In this document: piece by piece, positions 7,851 through 17,718 of the stretch
Layout: every line of letters starts with the position of its first letter
Position numbering within the stretch: the first letter of the stretch is position 1
Origin: Paracoccus aerius
GTDB taxonomy: Bacteria; Pseudomonadota; Alphaproteobacteria; Rhodobacterales; Rhodobacteraceae
DNA length: 64,000 nt
Reading direction: 5' to 3'
NCBI RefSeq assembly: GCF_014656455.1
Contig: NZ_BNCL01000013.1
Location: forward strand, 37,349 to 101,348
Made by a program: the position numbers and the translations under genes
Notes under the pieces: generated by a model
Told to the model about the DNA's origin: nothing
Databases searched by the model: none
What the model saw: the letters and a program-made list of their open reading frames with translations, nothing else

Positions 7851-9868
7851 GGCTGGCCTTGGGATGATGGCGGAAGGGAATGGGAGTCGAACCCACCCGG
7901 GACAGTCTCGCTGCCCCAACCGGAGTTGAAGTCCGGCCGCCCCACCGGGGACGATTCCCTTCCAGGATCGCCGAACAGGTCGGCGCGATGAGGGTTGATG
8001 CGACGTAAATCGCCCCGGCGCAAGGTCAGCCCAAGGCGGTCGAAGAAGTCCAGGATCTCGATGGCGACCTTGCGGCCGTTCTGCACGCGGTCGCGAAATG
8101 CGGGCGCGGTGAACCAGCCGTCAGGGGCCTGCGCCGCGACATCGTGGATGATCGCCACCATTTCCCGCGTCACCTCGCGCGCGAAGAAATGGTCATGGGC
8201 GATCTGGTCGGTGCGGCCCAGTTTCTGCGTCAGGCGCAGGACGCGGCGCACGTCCTTTTCGTCGATGCCGAATTCGGTCGCGAAGTCGCGCACGCGCGGC
8301 GGGCGAAAGCGGGTCTCGCCCCCAAGGGCGGGGGCGATGCGGTCCCACAGGGCCTCGTCATCTGGCGTCAGGCGGACCTCGTGGCCGGGCAGGCGGACAA
8401 AGGCGCCGTCCAGGACCGCGCGTCCCGCATCAGCCTCGGCCCGCAGGAAGGCCAGGAAGGCGTCCTTCGGCAGGCGCGGGTGCAGTTGCAGGCGCAGGCG
8501 TTCGCGGCCCAGCCCCGCCAGGTCGGGATTGCCTTCGTGGAACTGCGTCAGGGTGTCCGTCAACTGGGCTTGCAGCGCGTCCAGCACCGGACGGCCAAGC
8601 GCCAAGTCGCCGATGGTCGCCCCATCCGCGTGGCGCAGCGCATCGGCCAGACCGGCGGGCGACAGGCTGCGGTCGCGGGCAAAGGCGGGCAGATCGACCG
8701 GTGCCACGGCCAGCATCGCGGCAAGGGCTGCCGCCGGATCCTCGGCGCGGGCGGCGTCCAGCAGCGCCAGCCGTTCGGGCGTGCGGCGCTTGCGGGCCGG
8801 GGCGCGCAGGTCGAGGAAGCGCCCGCCGCCGATGGTCCGGCTGGCCGACACGTCGCGCAGGATGAAGCGGTCATGCACCGCCGCGGCAATGGGCCGGTCC
8901 AGCACGATCTGCACCGGGCCGCCCTGGCCGGGCTGGATCAGATCGCCCAGAGGCACGATGCGCGCGCCGGTTTCGACCGCATGGCTGTGCAGGCGGGCGG
9001 GGAACCAGGTGCCGATGGGCTTGGGTTCCGACGGCAGCACCGTCAGCCAGGCGTCGATCCGGTCGGTCGGCGCGTGCAGCGCGAGCGACAGCACCACATC
9101 GCCGCGATGGATGGCGTCCTTGCTGATCGCCTCGCCCGCCAGGTTCAGCGCGCATCGCTGTCCCGCCCGGCCTTCGGTCGCCGGGCGGTTCTGCGCGTGG
9201 ATGGCGCGGATGCGGGCGGGCAGGCCGCGCGGGCTGACGATCACCTGATCGCCCACGGCGACTCGGCCGGTCAGCATCGTGCCGGTCACGACCGTCCCCG
9301 CGCCGGACAGGGTAAAGCTGCGATCCACCGCCAGGCGCATCGGGCCATCGGCATGGCGGGCGGTCGTTTCGGATTCAGCGGCGATCAGCGACGCCCGCAG
9401 GGCGTCGATCCCTTTGCCGGTCAGGGACGATACGGGCAGGATCGGCGCATCGGCCAAGGCGGTCCCTGCAAGGGCCTCGCGGATTTCGGCCGCGGCTTCG
9501 GCGCGCCGCGCGTCGTCCGCCAGGTCGGCCTTGGTCAGCGCGACAATGCCGCGCCCGATGCCCAGCAGGTCCAGGATCGCCACATGTTCCCGCGTCTGCG
9601 GCATTACGCCGTCGTCTGCGGCCACCACCAGCAGCGCCATGTCGATGCCGCCCGCGCCCGCCAGCATGGTGTGGATCAGCCGTTCGTGCCCCGGCACATC
9701 GACGAAGCCGGTGATGGTGCCGCCACCCAGGTCGGCATAGGCAAAGCCCAGGTCGATGGTGATGCCGCGCGCCTTCTCCTCGGCCAGGCGGTCGGCATCG
9801 GTGCCGGTCAGCGCCTTCACCAGGGCGGTCTTGCCGTGGTCGATATGCCCCGCCGTGCCGACGATCAT
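7847..9868 (-). CDS. selB: Selenocysteine-specific elongation factor SelB
   Basis: A 673-residue GTPase that brings Sec-tRNA to UGA codons marked by a SECIS hairpin. G1 is [11 protein letters not shown] at the N-terminus, G3 DVPGH, G4 TKAD; EF-Tu-like domains II and III follow, then C-terminal winged helices that bind the mRNA hairpin (ending [12 protein letters not shown]). Residues from about 636 on are encoded by the tRNA-Sec gene, because the frame stays open until the TGA at 7847-7849; this tail is probably a by-product of the overlap. Its start overlaps the selA stop (ATGA). Confidence 0.96.
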   Translation of the reverse strand: MIVGTAGHIDHGKTALVKALTGTDADRLAEEKARGITIDLGFAYADLGGGTITGFVDVPGHERLIHTMLAGAGGIDMALLVVAADDGVMPQTREHVAILDLLGIGRGIVALTKADLADDARRAEAAAEIREALAGTALADAPILPVSSLTGKGIDALRASLIAAESETTARHADGPMRLAVDRSFTLSGAGTVVTGTMLTGRVAVGDQVIVSPRGLPARIRAIHAQNRPATEGRAGQRCALNLAGEAISKDAIHRGDVVLSLALHAPTDRIDAWLTVLPSEPKPIGTWFPARLHSHAVETGARIVPLGDLIQPGQGGPVQIVLDRPIAAAVHDRFILRDVSASRTIGGGRFLDLRAPARKRRTPERLALLDAARAEDPAAALAAMLAVAPVDLPAFARDRSLSPAGLADALRHADGATIGDLALGRPVLDALQAQLTDTLTQFHEGNPDLAGLGRERLRLQLHPRLPKDAFLAFLRAEADAGRAVLDGAFVRLPGHEVRLTPDDEALWDRIAPALGGETRFRPPRVRDFATEFGIDEKDVRRVLRLTQKLGRTDQIAHDHFFAREVTREMVAIIHDVAAQAPDGWFTAPAFRDRVQNGRKVAIEILDFFDRLGLTLRRGDLRRINPHRADLFGDPGRESSPVGRPDFNSGWGSETVPGGFDSHSLPPSSQGQP
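7868..7963 (-). tRNA. selC: tRNA-Sec(TCA)
   Basis: A 96-nt tRNA with the long acceptor branch and long variable arm of selenocysteine tRNAs. The acceptor arm starts GGAAGGGAATCG, the anticodon loop contains TCA (7927-7929 on the complement), the T-arm is GGTTCGACTCC, and GCCA is encoded at the 3' end. It aligns along its whole length with E. coli selC. The gene lies inside the 3' part of the selB reading frame on the same strand, so it must be cut out of the selB message. Confidence 0.97.
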
Positions 9869-11232
9869 GCCGACAATGCCCCCAGCAGATCCTCGTCCCG
9901 GTCAAGGCAGCGCAGGTCAAGGATCAAGGCGCCCTCGCGGATGTGGCCGACCACCGGGCGGGGCAGGGCGCGCAACTGCGCGGCCAGCCGGTCGGGCGCG
10001 TTGCCCCCCGCGCCCGTGATCCGCAGCCCGGCCGAGGGGATGGTGTCGGTGGGCAGCGCGCCCGAGCCGATCTGGCTGGCGCAATCCGTCGTGGTCACCG
10101 TGTAGTCTGGCAGCAGCGCACCCACTTGCGGGGCGAGGCGGGCGGCCTGCGCGGCGATGTCGGCTTGCGGGCGCGACAGGTATTGCAGGGTGGGCAGGCG
10201 TTCGGCCAGCCGGTCCGGGTCGCGGTAAAGGCGCAAGGTGGCCTCCAAAGCCGCGATGCGGATCTTGTCCAGGCGGACGGCGCGTTTCAGCGGGTTCCTG
10301 TTGATCTGCGCGATCAGGTCGCGTCGGCCGACTATGAAACCCGCCTGCGGCCCGCCCAGAAGCTTGTCGCCGGAAAAGGTCACCAGATCCGCGCCTTCGG
10401 CCACGGCCTCGGCCACGGTGGGTTCGCGGCGCAACCCCCAGCCAGCCAGATCGACCAGCGACCCCGCGCCCAGGTCATTGAGCAGCACGACCCCCGCCCT
10501 GCCCGCGATCTGCGCGAGGTGCGGGGCCGGCACCTCGGCCGTGAAGCCCTCGATGCGATAGTTCGAGGTATGGACCTTCAGGATCAGGCCCGTGTCCGGC
10601 GTGATCGCGTCCTGGTAATCGCGGGGATGGGTGCGGTTGGTGGTGCCCACCTCGACCAGATGCGCGCCGGCACGGGCCATGATGTCGGGCATCCGAAAGG
10701 CGCCGCCGATCTCGATCAGTTCCCCGCGCGACACGATGGCCTGCCGCCCCTGGCCGAAGGTGTTCAGCGCGATCAGGACGGCGGCGGCATTGTTGTTGAC
10801 GACGGTGGCGTCCTCGGCCCCGGTCAGCTCGCACAGAAGCCCGCGCAGGTGGTCGTCGCGCTGCCCGCGTCCGCCGCTGCCCAGGTCGAATTCCAGCGCC
10901 AGGGGCGCAGACATGGCTGCGCTTGCGGCCGCGATGGCCTCCTCCGCCAGGATCGCGCGACCCAGGTTGGTGTGCAGGACAGTGCCGGTCAGGTTCAGCA
11001 TCGGCCGCAGGTTGGACTGCGCGGCGGCGGCCAGGTCGGCGGCCAGCAGATGCGGCAGGCGCGCAGCCTCGGCATCGCCGTCGGCGCCGTCGCGGATCGC
11101 GGCGCGGGCGGCGTCCAGACGGGCGCGCAGGCCCGCCGTCACTGCCGCGCGGCCGTGGCCGTCGATCAGCGCCCGGCCCATCGGGGACAACAGGAACTGA
11201 TCGACCGAGGGCAGGGCCCGGAACCCCGTCAT
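9865..11232 (-). CDS. selA: L-seryl-tRNA(Sec) selenium transferase
   Basis: A 455-residue PLP enzyme that converts seryl-tRNA(Sec) to selenocysteinyl-tRNA(Sec) using selenophosphate. The PLP lysine is Lys290 in [13 protein letters not shown]; the N-terminal part holds the tRNA-binding region and the [14 protein letters not shown] block. Length matches E. coli SelA (463). The start at 11232 shares a base with the fdhE stop (TGATG), giving tight coupling; a longer open frame to 11490 runs through fdhE in another frame and is not real. Confidence 0.97.
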   Translation of the reverse strand: MTGFRALPSVDQFLLSPMGRALIDGHGRAAVTAGLRARLDAARAAIRDGADGDAEAARLPHLLAADLAAAAQSNLRPMLNLTGTVLHTNLGRAILAEEAIAAASAAMSAPLALEFDLGSGGRGQRDDHLRGLLCELTGAEDATVVNNNAAAVLIALNTFGQGRQAIVSRGELIEIGGAFRMPDIMARAGAHLVEVGTTNRTHPRDYQDAITPDTGLILKVHTSNYRIEGFTAEVPAPHLAQIAGRAGVVLLNDLGAGSLVDLAGWGLRREPTVAEAVAEGADLVTFSGDKLLGGPQAGFIVGRRDLIAQINRNPLKRAVRLDKIRIAALEATLRLYRDPDRLAERLPTLQYLSRPQADIAAQAARLAPQVGALLPDYTVTTTDCASQIGSGALPTDTIPSAGLRITGAGGNAPDRLAAQLRALPRPVVGHIREGALILDLRCLDRDEDLLGALSA

Positions 11233-12146
11233 CAGTATCCCGCGATGAAGGGGTTGAAGCCGCCGCGCCGGAAGTCGGTGTCCTTCATCAGCATGTCCAG
11301 GCCCAGGCTGGACACGTCGTCGGCGATGGGATCGAGGCTGGCGTTCTTGACCTGATACAGGATCTTGACCCAGCCCTTGCAGTCGCCGCAAACCTCGGCC
11401 TTGACCGTTGCCTCGCCGGATTCGGCGCTGCGATAGCTGATTGCGGCGTTCGATCCGCAGCAAAGGCAGACGACCCGCACCTCGTTCCACTGGGTCGCGC
11501 AGCAGCCGCAGGTGGCGTATCGCGTGCTTTCGATCCCCGCCTGTCCCATCACCGATGAGGTGGCGGGCTTGCCGCCGCAGGTGGGGCAGGTGCCGGTCCT
11601 GATCTTGACCAGCTTCGCCCCGTCCAGCGTTCCCGCCAGCCGCGCCAGGTGCAGTTGCACCGCCGCGCTGACGAACAGATGCGGGGCCGCGCTGTCTTCC
11701 GGGATGCGGTCGGACAGGATGTTTTCCAGCAGCCAGTGCCGGTCGGCGATGCCCGATGCCGTCACGGCGGACAGCGCAAGGCGGGCCTGTTCCGGCATCT
11801 CCACGGCCGCGACCTCGGCCAGGAAGCGGTCCAGCGTGGCGTGCATTCCTTCGTCCGTGGCAAGCGCCATGCGGTCGATAGGGGGCATCCGGCTGGAGCG
11901 GGCCAGTTCCACGCGGTCCGAGGGGATCGGAACCGGGGACGGCAATTCGCGGGCCAGCCGCGCCTGCAAAGCGGTCAGGTCGGCCAGAAAGCGCATATAG
12001 GGCGCCAGATTGCCGCCGTGATCCGCCAGAAAGGCGAAGCGCCCGGCCCGCTTGTCAAAGACTGCCGCGGCATCGGGCAGAAAGGCCAGCGGCGCCACAG
12101 GGACGCCGCCAATGACCGAAGGGTCGGGTTTCAGACTGTTGTTCAT
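11232..12146 (-). CDS. fdhE: Formate dehydrogenase accessory protein FdhE
   Basis: A 304-residue cytoplasmic protein needed to make active membrane-bound formate dehydrogenase. Four Cys motifs typical of the family are visible: CPTCG, CGCC, CLCCG and CGDC in residues about 190-265, forming two metal-binding sites. It lies between the dehydrogenase structural genes and selA. A GC hairpin at 12157-12181 in the gap to fdoI may influence how much message reads into the accessory genes. Confidence 0.93.
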   Translation of the reverse strand: MNNSLKPDPSVIGGVPVAPLAFLPDAAAVFDKRAGRFAFLADHGGNLAPYMRFLADLTALQARLARELPSPVPIPSDRVELARSSRMPPIDRMALATDEGMHATLDRFLAEVAAVEMPEQARLALSAVTASGIADRHWLLENILSDRIPEDSAAPHLFVSAAVQLHLARLAGTLDGAKLVKIRTGTCPTCGGKPATSSVMGQAGIESTRYATCGCCATQWNEVRVVCLCCGSNAAISYRSAESGEATVKAEVCGDCKGWVKILYQVKNASLDPIADDVSSLGLDMLMKDTDFRRGGFNPFIAGY

Positions 12147-12156
12147 CGTCTCTCCG

Positions 12157-12181
12157 GGCCGGACGGCCTTTATGTCCGGCC
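12157..12181 (-). promoter_or_regulatory. Hairpin between fdoI and fdhE
   Basis: A perfect 8-bp GC stem (12157-12164 with 12174-12181) with a 9-base loop in the only real gap of the operon, 48 bp between fdoI and fdhE. There is no T-run after it on the minus strand, so an RNA-stability or processing role fits better than termination. Confidence 0.45.
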
Positions 12182-12194
12182 ACTTGCCTTTGCG

Positions 12195-12881
12195 TTATTC
12201 TGCCGGGCCGTTCTGGCGGCGTCCAGCCAACTCGCGCAGCCACTTGCGGTGGTGGCGATAGGCCCAGCCACCGGTCACGGTCCCCCGCGTCATCGCCCGC
12301 AGCGTGCCGCGCGTCCAGAAGGCTGCATAGACGTGCAGGATGAAGACCAGGATGATCGCCACCGCCGCAAGCGCATGAGTCAGCACGGCCCAGCGGCGGG
12401 TGGGGATCGAGACAAGCTCGCCGAAGAACTGTTCCCAGATCATGATCCCGGACACGATCAGCACCACGATCAGCAGCGTCATGCCCCAGAAGATGAACTT
12501 CTGCCCGGCATTGTATTTGCCAAGCTCGGGCAGGTTCTCTTCGTTGCCCTTCACCACGTCGCCGATCTGGTTAAGCCATTTCCTGTCATCCGGCGTGGGC
12601 AGGTTCAGCCGCCACAGCTGGATGAACATGACCATGAAGCTGACGAACAACACTACGCCGATGATCGGATGCAGCCACCGTGCCGTCTGCCCGCCGCCGA
12701 ACAACCCGGTCAGGAAATACAGCGAGGGGTGGAAGAAGGCCAAGCCCGAGACCAGCAGCAGGATCAGGGACAGGGCCGTGATCCAGTGGTTTGCGCGGAT
12801 GAACCCCCGGTAACGGCTGACCGTCACCGGGCGGGTCGATTCGATCCGGTCGCCCGGTTCGGAATAAAGGGGGCGCGGCAT
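12195..12881 (-). CDS. fdoI: Formate dehydrogenase cytochrome b subunit (gamma)
   Basis: A 228-residue integral membrane cytochrome b556 that passes electrons from the beta subunit to quinone. About four membrane helices are seen (near residues 32-52, 68-88, 128-148 and 165-188), with histidines placed for two b hemes (NHWIT, WLHPIIG, LTHALA, FILHVYAAF). It is the third gene of the fdoGHI set and starts on the base that ends the fdoH stop (TGATG). Confidence 0.94.
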   Translation of the reverse strand: MPRPLYSEPGDRIESTRPVTVSRYRGFIRANHWITALSLILLLVSGLAFFHPSLYFLTGLFGGGQTARWLHPIIGVVLFVSFMVMFIQLWRLNLPTPDDRKWLNQIGDVVKGNEENLPELGKYNAGQKFIFWGMTLLIVVLIVSGIMIWEQFFGELVSIPTRRWAVLTHALAAVAIILVFILHVYAAFWTRGTLRAMTRGTVTGGWAYRHHRKWLRELAGRRQNGPAE

Positions 12882-13864
12882 CAGACAGACCCCCTGTCAT
12901 CCGAACCGCCGGAAACGACCAGCTTCTCGGCTTCCTTCTCCTCGTGCTCGTCGACCTTGTTGGCGCGGGCGAAGATGCCGTGGATCGCGGCGCCGACGGC
13001 GGCCACGCCCATGACGGCAAGCCCGGCAGTCTTGGTCACGCCCTTCCAGCCTTCGACCACGGGCGAGATGCGCGGGTTCTCCGGCAGCTTGTCATAGATA
13101 GATGGCTTGTCCGCGTGATGCAGCACATAGAAGACATGCGTGCCGCCGACCCCCGCCGGATCATAGATCCCGGCGTTTTCATAGCCGCGCGACTTCAGAT
13201 CCTCGACCCGTTCGTTGGCATGGGCGATCATGTCCTCCTTGGTGCCGAAGACGATCGCCTGCGTCGGGCAGGCCTTGGCGCAGGCCGGGCCCTGGCCCAC
13301 GGCCACGCGGTCGGAACACAAGGTGCATTTATAGCTCTTGTGATCGACCTTGCTGATGCGCGGGATGTCGAAGGGGCAGCCGGTCACGCAATAGCCGCAA
13401 CCGATGCAGTTCTCGTGGATGAAATCGACGATGCCGTTGGAATACTGCACGATGGCGCCAGGCGCCGGGCAGGCCTTGAGGCAGCCCGGATCCTCGCAAT
13501 GCATGCAGCCGTCCTTGCGGATCAGCCATTCCAGGTTGTCGGTTTCCGGGTTCACCCATTCCGTGAAACGCATCAGGGTGAACATGTTCGGCGTCAGGTC
13601 GTGGGGGTTTTCGTAAACCCCCACGTTGGTCTCGACCTCGGGCTTGGTGTCGTTCCACTCGATGCAGGCGGACTGGCAGGCCTTGCAGCCAATGCACTTG
13701 CTGACGTCGATCAGCTTGGCGACCTTTTCCAGTTGCCGCGTGGGCTGCGGCACATCCTTCGTGGCCGAGATTCGGACCACGTCGGACGGCAGCAGGTTCG
13801 ACGCAATGGGCTGGACCGGGGGGTTTGAGGCCGCGGTCTTGGGTTGGGGCGCGGTTTCGCTCAT
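12881..13864 (-). CDS. fdoH: Formate dehydrogenase iron-sulfur subunit (beta)
   Basis: A 327-residue four-cluster ferredoxin-like subunit of the periplasmic-facing enzyme. Cysteine runs begin [11 protein letters not shown] (about residues 57-67), then [24 protein letters not shown] and CTLCSDRV...CAKACP, the pattern for four [4Fe-4S] clusters. A single C-terminal helix (about 277-297, [18 protein letters not shown]) anchors it to the membrane. Its ATG overlaps the alpha-subunit stop (ATGA). Confidence 0.95.
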   Translation of the reverse strand: MSETAPQPKTAASNPPVQPIASNLLPSDVVRISATKDVPQPTRQLEKVAKLIDVSKCIGCKACQSACIEWNDTKPEVETNVGVYENPHDLTPNMFTLMRFTEWVNPETDNLEWLIRKDGCMHCEDPGCLKACPAPGAIVQYSNGIVDFIHENCIGCGYCVTGCPFDIPRISKVDHKSYKCTLCSDRVAVGQGPACAKACPTQAIVFGTKEDMIAHANERVEDLKSRGYENAGIYDPAGVGGTHVFYVLHHADKPSIYDKLPENPRISPVVEGWKGVTKTAGLAVMGVAAVGAAIHGIFARANKVDEHEEKEAEKLVVSGGSDDRGSV

Positions 13865-16800
13865 GCCACCGGCTCCTCTGCCGAAGGTTCAATATTGACC
13901 ATGAAGGCCTTGAATTCAGGCGTTTCCACGTTGGCGTCGCCCACCTGGGACGTCAGGCTGTTCGGCCCGAAGCCCTTCCTGGCGGCCCCGACGAAGCCCC
14001 AGTGCAACGGAATGCCGATCACATGGACGGTCTTGCCGTCGATCTGCATCGGCCGCAGCCGCTTGGTCACCACTGCCTTGGCCCACACCTCGCCCCGCTT
14101 GGACCAGACGCGGACGCGCCCACCGCGCGCGATGCCGCGCTCGGCCGCCAGTTCCTCGCTGATCTCCACGAAGAACTCGGGCTGCAACGCGGCGTTCACC
14201 GGGTTGTGCTTGGTCCAATAGTGGAAATGCTCGGTCAGGCGATAGGATGTCGCCACGAACGGGAACTCGGGGTCCCCGATGGCGGCGAACTGGTCGGCGG
14301 TGCTTTCGAAGACCCGCGCCACCGGGTTGCCCCGCATGCGCGGGTTGAACACGTTGGCGATGGGCGCCTCGAACGGCTCCATATGGGTGGGAAAGGGACC
14401 GTCCCGCATCATGCCCCGGCTGAACAGGCGCGAGGCGCCTTCCGGGTTCATGATGAAGGGGCGGACCTCGCCCGGCCTGGCCGTGACCGGCATGTCGGGC
14501 ACGTCATAGCCTTCCCATTTCTCGCCGGTCCATTCGATGATCTTGCGCGACGGATCCCACGGCTTGCCCTGCGGGTCGCAGGAGGCGGCGTTATACAGGA
14601 TCCGGCGGTTCGCCGGCCATGCGAAGGCCCAGTTCAGGAACATGCCGGTGTCGTCGGGATCGGTGTTGTCCCGCCGCGCCATCATGTTCCCGGCCTCGGT
14701 CCAGCTTCCGGCATAGATCCAGCAGCCGCCCATGGTCGATCCGTCGTCGCGGTAATGCCCGAAGCTGGACAGTTGCTGCCCGGCCTCGGCCATGACCTTG
14801 GTGGGATCGGCGGCATCATAGACGGTCGCAAGGGCGCGGCCGTTCATCTCGCGCGCAAGCTCGTCTGCCTTGGGATCGTTGGGGTCGCGATAATCCCAGG
14901 TCAGGTTCAGGATCGGGTCGGGGAAGACCCCGCCTTCGTCCTGATAGAGCTTTTTCACGCGCAGGAAGATCTGCGCCATGATCCAGGTGTCATGCTTGGC
15001 CTCGCCCGGCGGGGTCGCCCCCGGCCAGTGCCATTGCAGCCACCGACCCGAGTTCACCAGGGCGCCTTCGTCCTCGGCGAAGCAGGTGGTGGGCAGTTCC
15101 AGCACCTCGGTCTGGATGGACGCGCTGTCCACGTCGTTGTGGATACCGTGGTTCTGCCAGAAATGCGAGGTTTCCGTCGTCAGCGGGTCCATGACCACCA
15201 GCATCTTCAGCTTGGAAAACGCCTCGGTCATCTTGCCGCGGTTCGGGAAGGACAGGATCGGGTTGAAGCCCTGGCAGAAATACAGGTTCACCTTGCCGTG
15301 GTTCATCAGCTCGAACATGCGCATCCCGTCATAGGCGGGCACGTCGAGCTTCGGCAGATAGTGATAGGCCCAGTCGTTTTCGGCCGTCGCGGCATCACCC
15401 CACATGGCCTTCATGAAGCTGACCATGAACTTGGGATAGTTCTGCCAATAGCTGACCTGGTTCGGCACGATCGGCTTGAAGCCGCGGGTGGACATGTAGG
15501 TCGCCCAGTCCGCTTCCTTTTCCGTCGGGATGTTCAGGTATCCCGGGATCAGGTTCGACATCAGGCCGATATCGGTCAGGCCCTGGATGTTGGAATGGCC
15601 GCGCAACGCGTTCATGCCGCCGCCCCGGACGCCGATATTGCCCAGGATCAGCTGCAGCATCGCCATGCCGCGGATGTTCTGCGCGCCCTTGGAATGCTGC
15701 GTCCAGCCAAGCGCATACATCGAGGTCATGGTCTTGGTCGGCGACGAGCATTCGCCGATCATCTCGGCGATGTGGAGGAACTTGTCCTTGGGCGTGCCGC
15801 AGACGCGTTCCACCATCTCGGGCGTGTAGGCGTCCACATGGGCTTTCAGCAGGTTCCAGACGCAGCGCGGGTCCTGCAGCGTGGGGTCGGTCTGGACAAA
15901 GCCGTCCTCGCCCATCTTGTAGTCCCAGGACGACTTGTCATAGTCGCGCTTTTCCTCGTCATAGCCGGTGAAAAGCCCGTCGGACCAGCCGAACTCGTCC
16001 TTCACCAGGAAAGAGGCGTTGGTGTAGTTGCGGACGTAATCCCACTGCACCTTGTCGTTCTCGATCATCCAGCGGATCATGCCCATCAGGAACACGATGT
16101 CGCTGCCCGGACGGATCGGCGCATAATAATCCGACACGGAGGCCGTGCGGGTATAACGCGGATCGACCACGATCAGCTTGGCGCCGCGATGGTGCTTGGC
16201 CTCGGTCACCCATTTGAAGCCGCAGGGATGCGCTTCGGCGGCATTGCCGCCCATGACGATGACAAGGTCGGTATTCTTGATGTCGGTCCAGGAGTTGGTC
16301 ATCGCTCCACGGCCAAATGTCGGGCCCAAACTGGACACCGTGGGGCCGTGTCAGACGCGCGCCTGGTTATCGAATCCGACGATCCCCATGGACCGGACCG
16401 TCTTGTAGGTCAGCCATGCGGTTTCGTTTGTGGTTGCCGATGCCGCCAGGAAGCCGGTCGTCGTCCAGCGGTTGACCGGCACGCCGGCCTCGTTCGCCTG
16501 GATGAAGTTGGCGTCGCGGTCGTCCTTCATCGCGCGGGCGATCTTGTCCAGCGCCTCTTCCCAGGTGATGTCCTGGAAGTCGCTGGCACCGGCTGCGCGA
16601 TAGCGCGGCTTGGTCAGGCGGGTGGGCGCATGGACGAAGTCCTTCAGCGCGGCGCCCTTGGGGCACAGCGTTCCGCGGTTGGTCGGATGGTCCGCGTCGC
16701 CCTCGATATGCAGAAGCTCGGCGGTCTCGCCGGCTTTCACATCGCCCTTGGAATACATGATGATCCCGCAGGCGACCGAGCAATAGGGGCAGGTGTTGCG

Positions 16801-16950
16801 TGTTTCCGTGGTCGTGGCCAGCTTGAAGGCGCGCACATGCGCCTGTTCCGCCGCCTCGGCCCCGCCGAAGCCCATGGCCCCAAGCGACGTTGCCGCAACC
16901 CCCGCACCCGCAAGCCGTAGGAAGCCGCGGCGCGAAAGGTCGATGTTCAT
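13861..16950 (-). CDS. fdoG: Formate dehydrogenase alpha subunit, selenocysteine-containing
   Basis: A 1029-residue molybdopterin formate dehydrogenase of the FDH-N/O type that oxidises formate to CO2. An in-frame TGA at 16351-16353 (residue 200) is read as selenocysteine: the context NQARV-U-HGPTV matches the conserved active-site motif and the frame continues without change to 13861. The N-terminus has a Tat signal ([12 protein letters not shown]), so the enzyme is exported folded; CPYCSVACG plus a downstream CPKG bind one [4Fe-4S]. The start at 16950 has AGGAGGGG upstream. Ordinary gene calling splits it at the TGA; that split is not a frameshift or pseudogene. Confidence 0.95.
16323..16353 (-). 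promoter_or_regulatory. SECIS element of fdoG
   Basis: Directly after the Sec UGA the message can fold into a hairpin with a GGCCC/GGGCC stem (16343-16347 with 16323-16327) and a 15-base apical region. The start, TGACACGGCCC, is the same as in E. coli fdhF SECIS as recalled. Position and stem agree with bacterial SECIS; the apical loop was not folded computationally. Confidence 0.75.
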
Positions 16951-17002
16951 AAGACCCCTCCTGCTGCCTGTCATGAATAAGATAGGTACGAGCGGAGTTT
17001 GC

Positions 17003-17016
17003 TGACCGGGCGGTCA
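17003..17016. promoter_or_regulatory. Palindromic operator upstream of fdoG
   Basis: TGACCG-GG-CGGTCA, with perfect 6-bp arms, lies 53-66 bp upstream of the fdoG start in the divergent gap to a lipoprotein gene. The half-sites look like those bound by TetR-type dimers, but no regulator gene is next to it, so the factor is unknown. Confidence 0.5.
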
Positions 17017-17170
17017 AAAGTCAAGGTGGGCAGGTGTTCCCGCCAGACGCCACCATTGTAGACGGAAGTTAAAGCAAGGTAAAATTATCCTTTAGAAACA
17101 TAATTATGTCGTGCTTGAGCGCTTACAGCCTTCATGCGACTGAACGATCACTTTCATAATGAGGGACGTG

Positions 17171-17551
17171 ATGTTCAAGCCGACTTTCCTAGCCTGCGCC
17201 ATCTTGTCGGTCGCAGGATGCGCGACGATTAGCCGTGGATCAAACGACACACTGGTGGTGAATTCCACACCTTCCGGTGCCCAGGTGAAGATGAGCGACG
17301 GGCAGACATGCAACAACACGCCCTGTACCTTCAAGGTGCCTCGCAAGTCCGAACTTAACGTCTTGATCACCAAGCAGGGCTGCAAGCATCAGCAGATCCG
17401 CGTGACCAACAAGGTCGCGCCCGGCGGAAGTGCGGCCATGGCCGGAAACGTCTTCGTCGGCGGGATCATCGGTGCGGGCGTCGATGCGGACAGCGGCGCG
17501 ATGCTGGATCTGGTGCCCAACCCGGTCGAGGTGACTCTGGACTGCCGCTGA
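17171..17551 (+). CDS. Small lipoprotein with PEGA-like domain
   Basis: A 126-residue lipoprotein with a signal peptide and a lipobox (SVAGC, Cys16-17 region). The mature part has a surface-layer-like PEGA stretch (NSTPSGAQV ... TPCTFKVPRK) with paired cysteines, then a Gly-rich hydrophobic segment (GNVFVGGIIGAG) and a final Cys. The start at 17171 is chosen for GAGGGA at good spacing; a GTG at 17168 is possible. It is divergent from the formate dehydrogenase operon, and the gap is AT-rich. Function unknown. Confidence 0.7.
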   Translation: MFKPTFLACAILSVAGCATISRGSNDTLVVNSTPSGAQVKMSDGQTCNNTPCTFKVPRKSELNVLITKQGCKHQQIRVTNKVAPGGSAAMAGNVFVGGIIGAGVDADSGAMLDLVPNPVEVTLDCR

Positions 17552-17600
17552 GGCTGCGGAACAGGCCGCAGCGCGAACGTCTCGTGGTCCGATGCCATTC

Positions 17601-17683
17601 TGGTGCGCGGCGAGGGACTCGAACCCCCACGCCGAAGCGGTTGGACCTAAACCAACTGCGTCTACCAATTCCGCCAGCCGCGC
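17601..17683 (-). tRNA. tRNA-Leu(TAG)
   Basis: An 83-nt tRNA with a long variable arm, acceptor stem GCGCGGC/GCCGCGC, anticodon loop TTTAGGT (anticodon TAG), T-arm GGTTCGAGTCC and encoded CCA. Confidence 0.95.
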
Positions 17684-17718
17684 ACGCCGCAAGCCTTACG
17701 GCAGGACGGGCGGGGTGG

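Noticed and set aside
7868..7963. The SelB C-terminal tail as a functional protein domain.
   Set aside because: It is the translation of the tRNA-Sec gene; no independent protein signal is seen.
16339..16353. An apparent break of the formate dehydrogenase alpha gene, as in a pseudogene.
   Set aside because: The frame is unchanged across a single TGA in the known selenocysteine position, and selA, selB and selC are present downstream.
13825..16920. A plus-strand open frame of more than 1000 codons.
   Set aside because: It is antisense to the formate dehydrogenase alpha subunit, has an odd His/Gly/Arg-rich composition and no domain; such shadows are common at this GC content.
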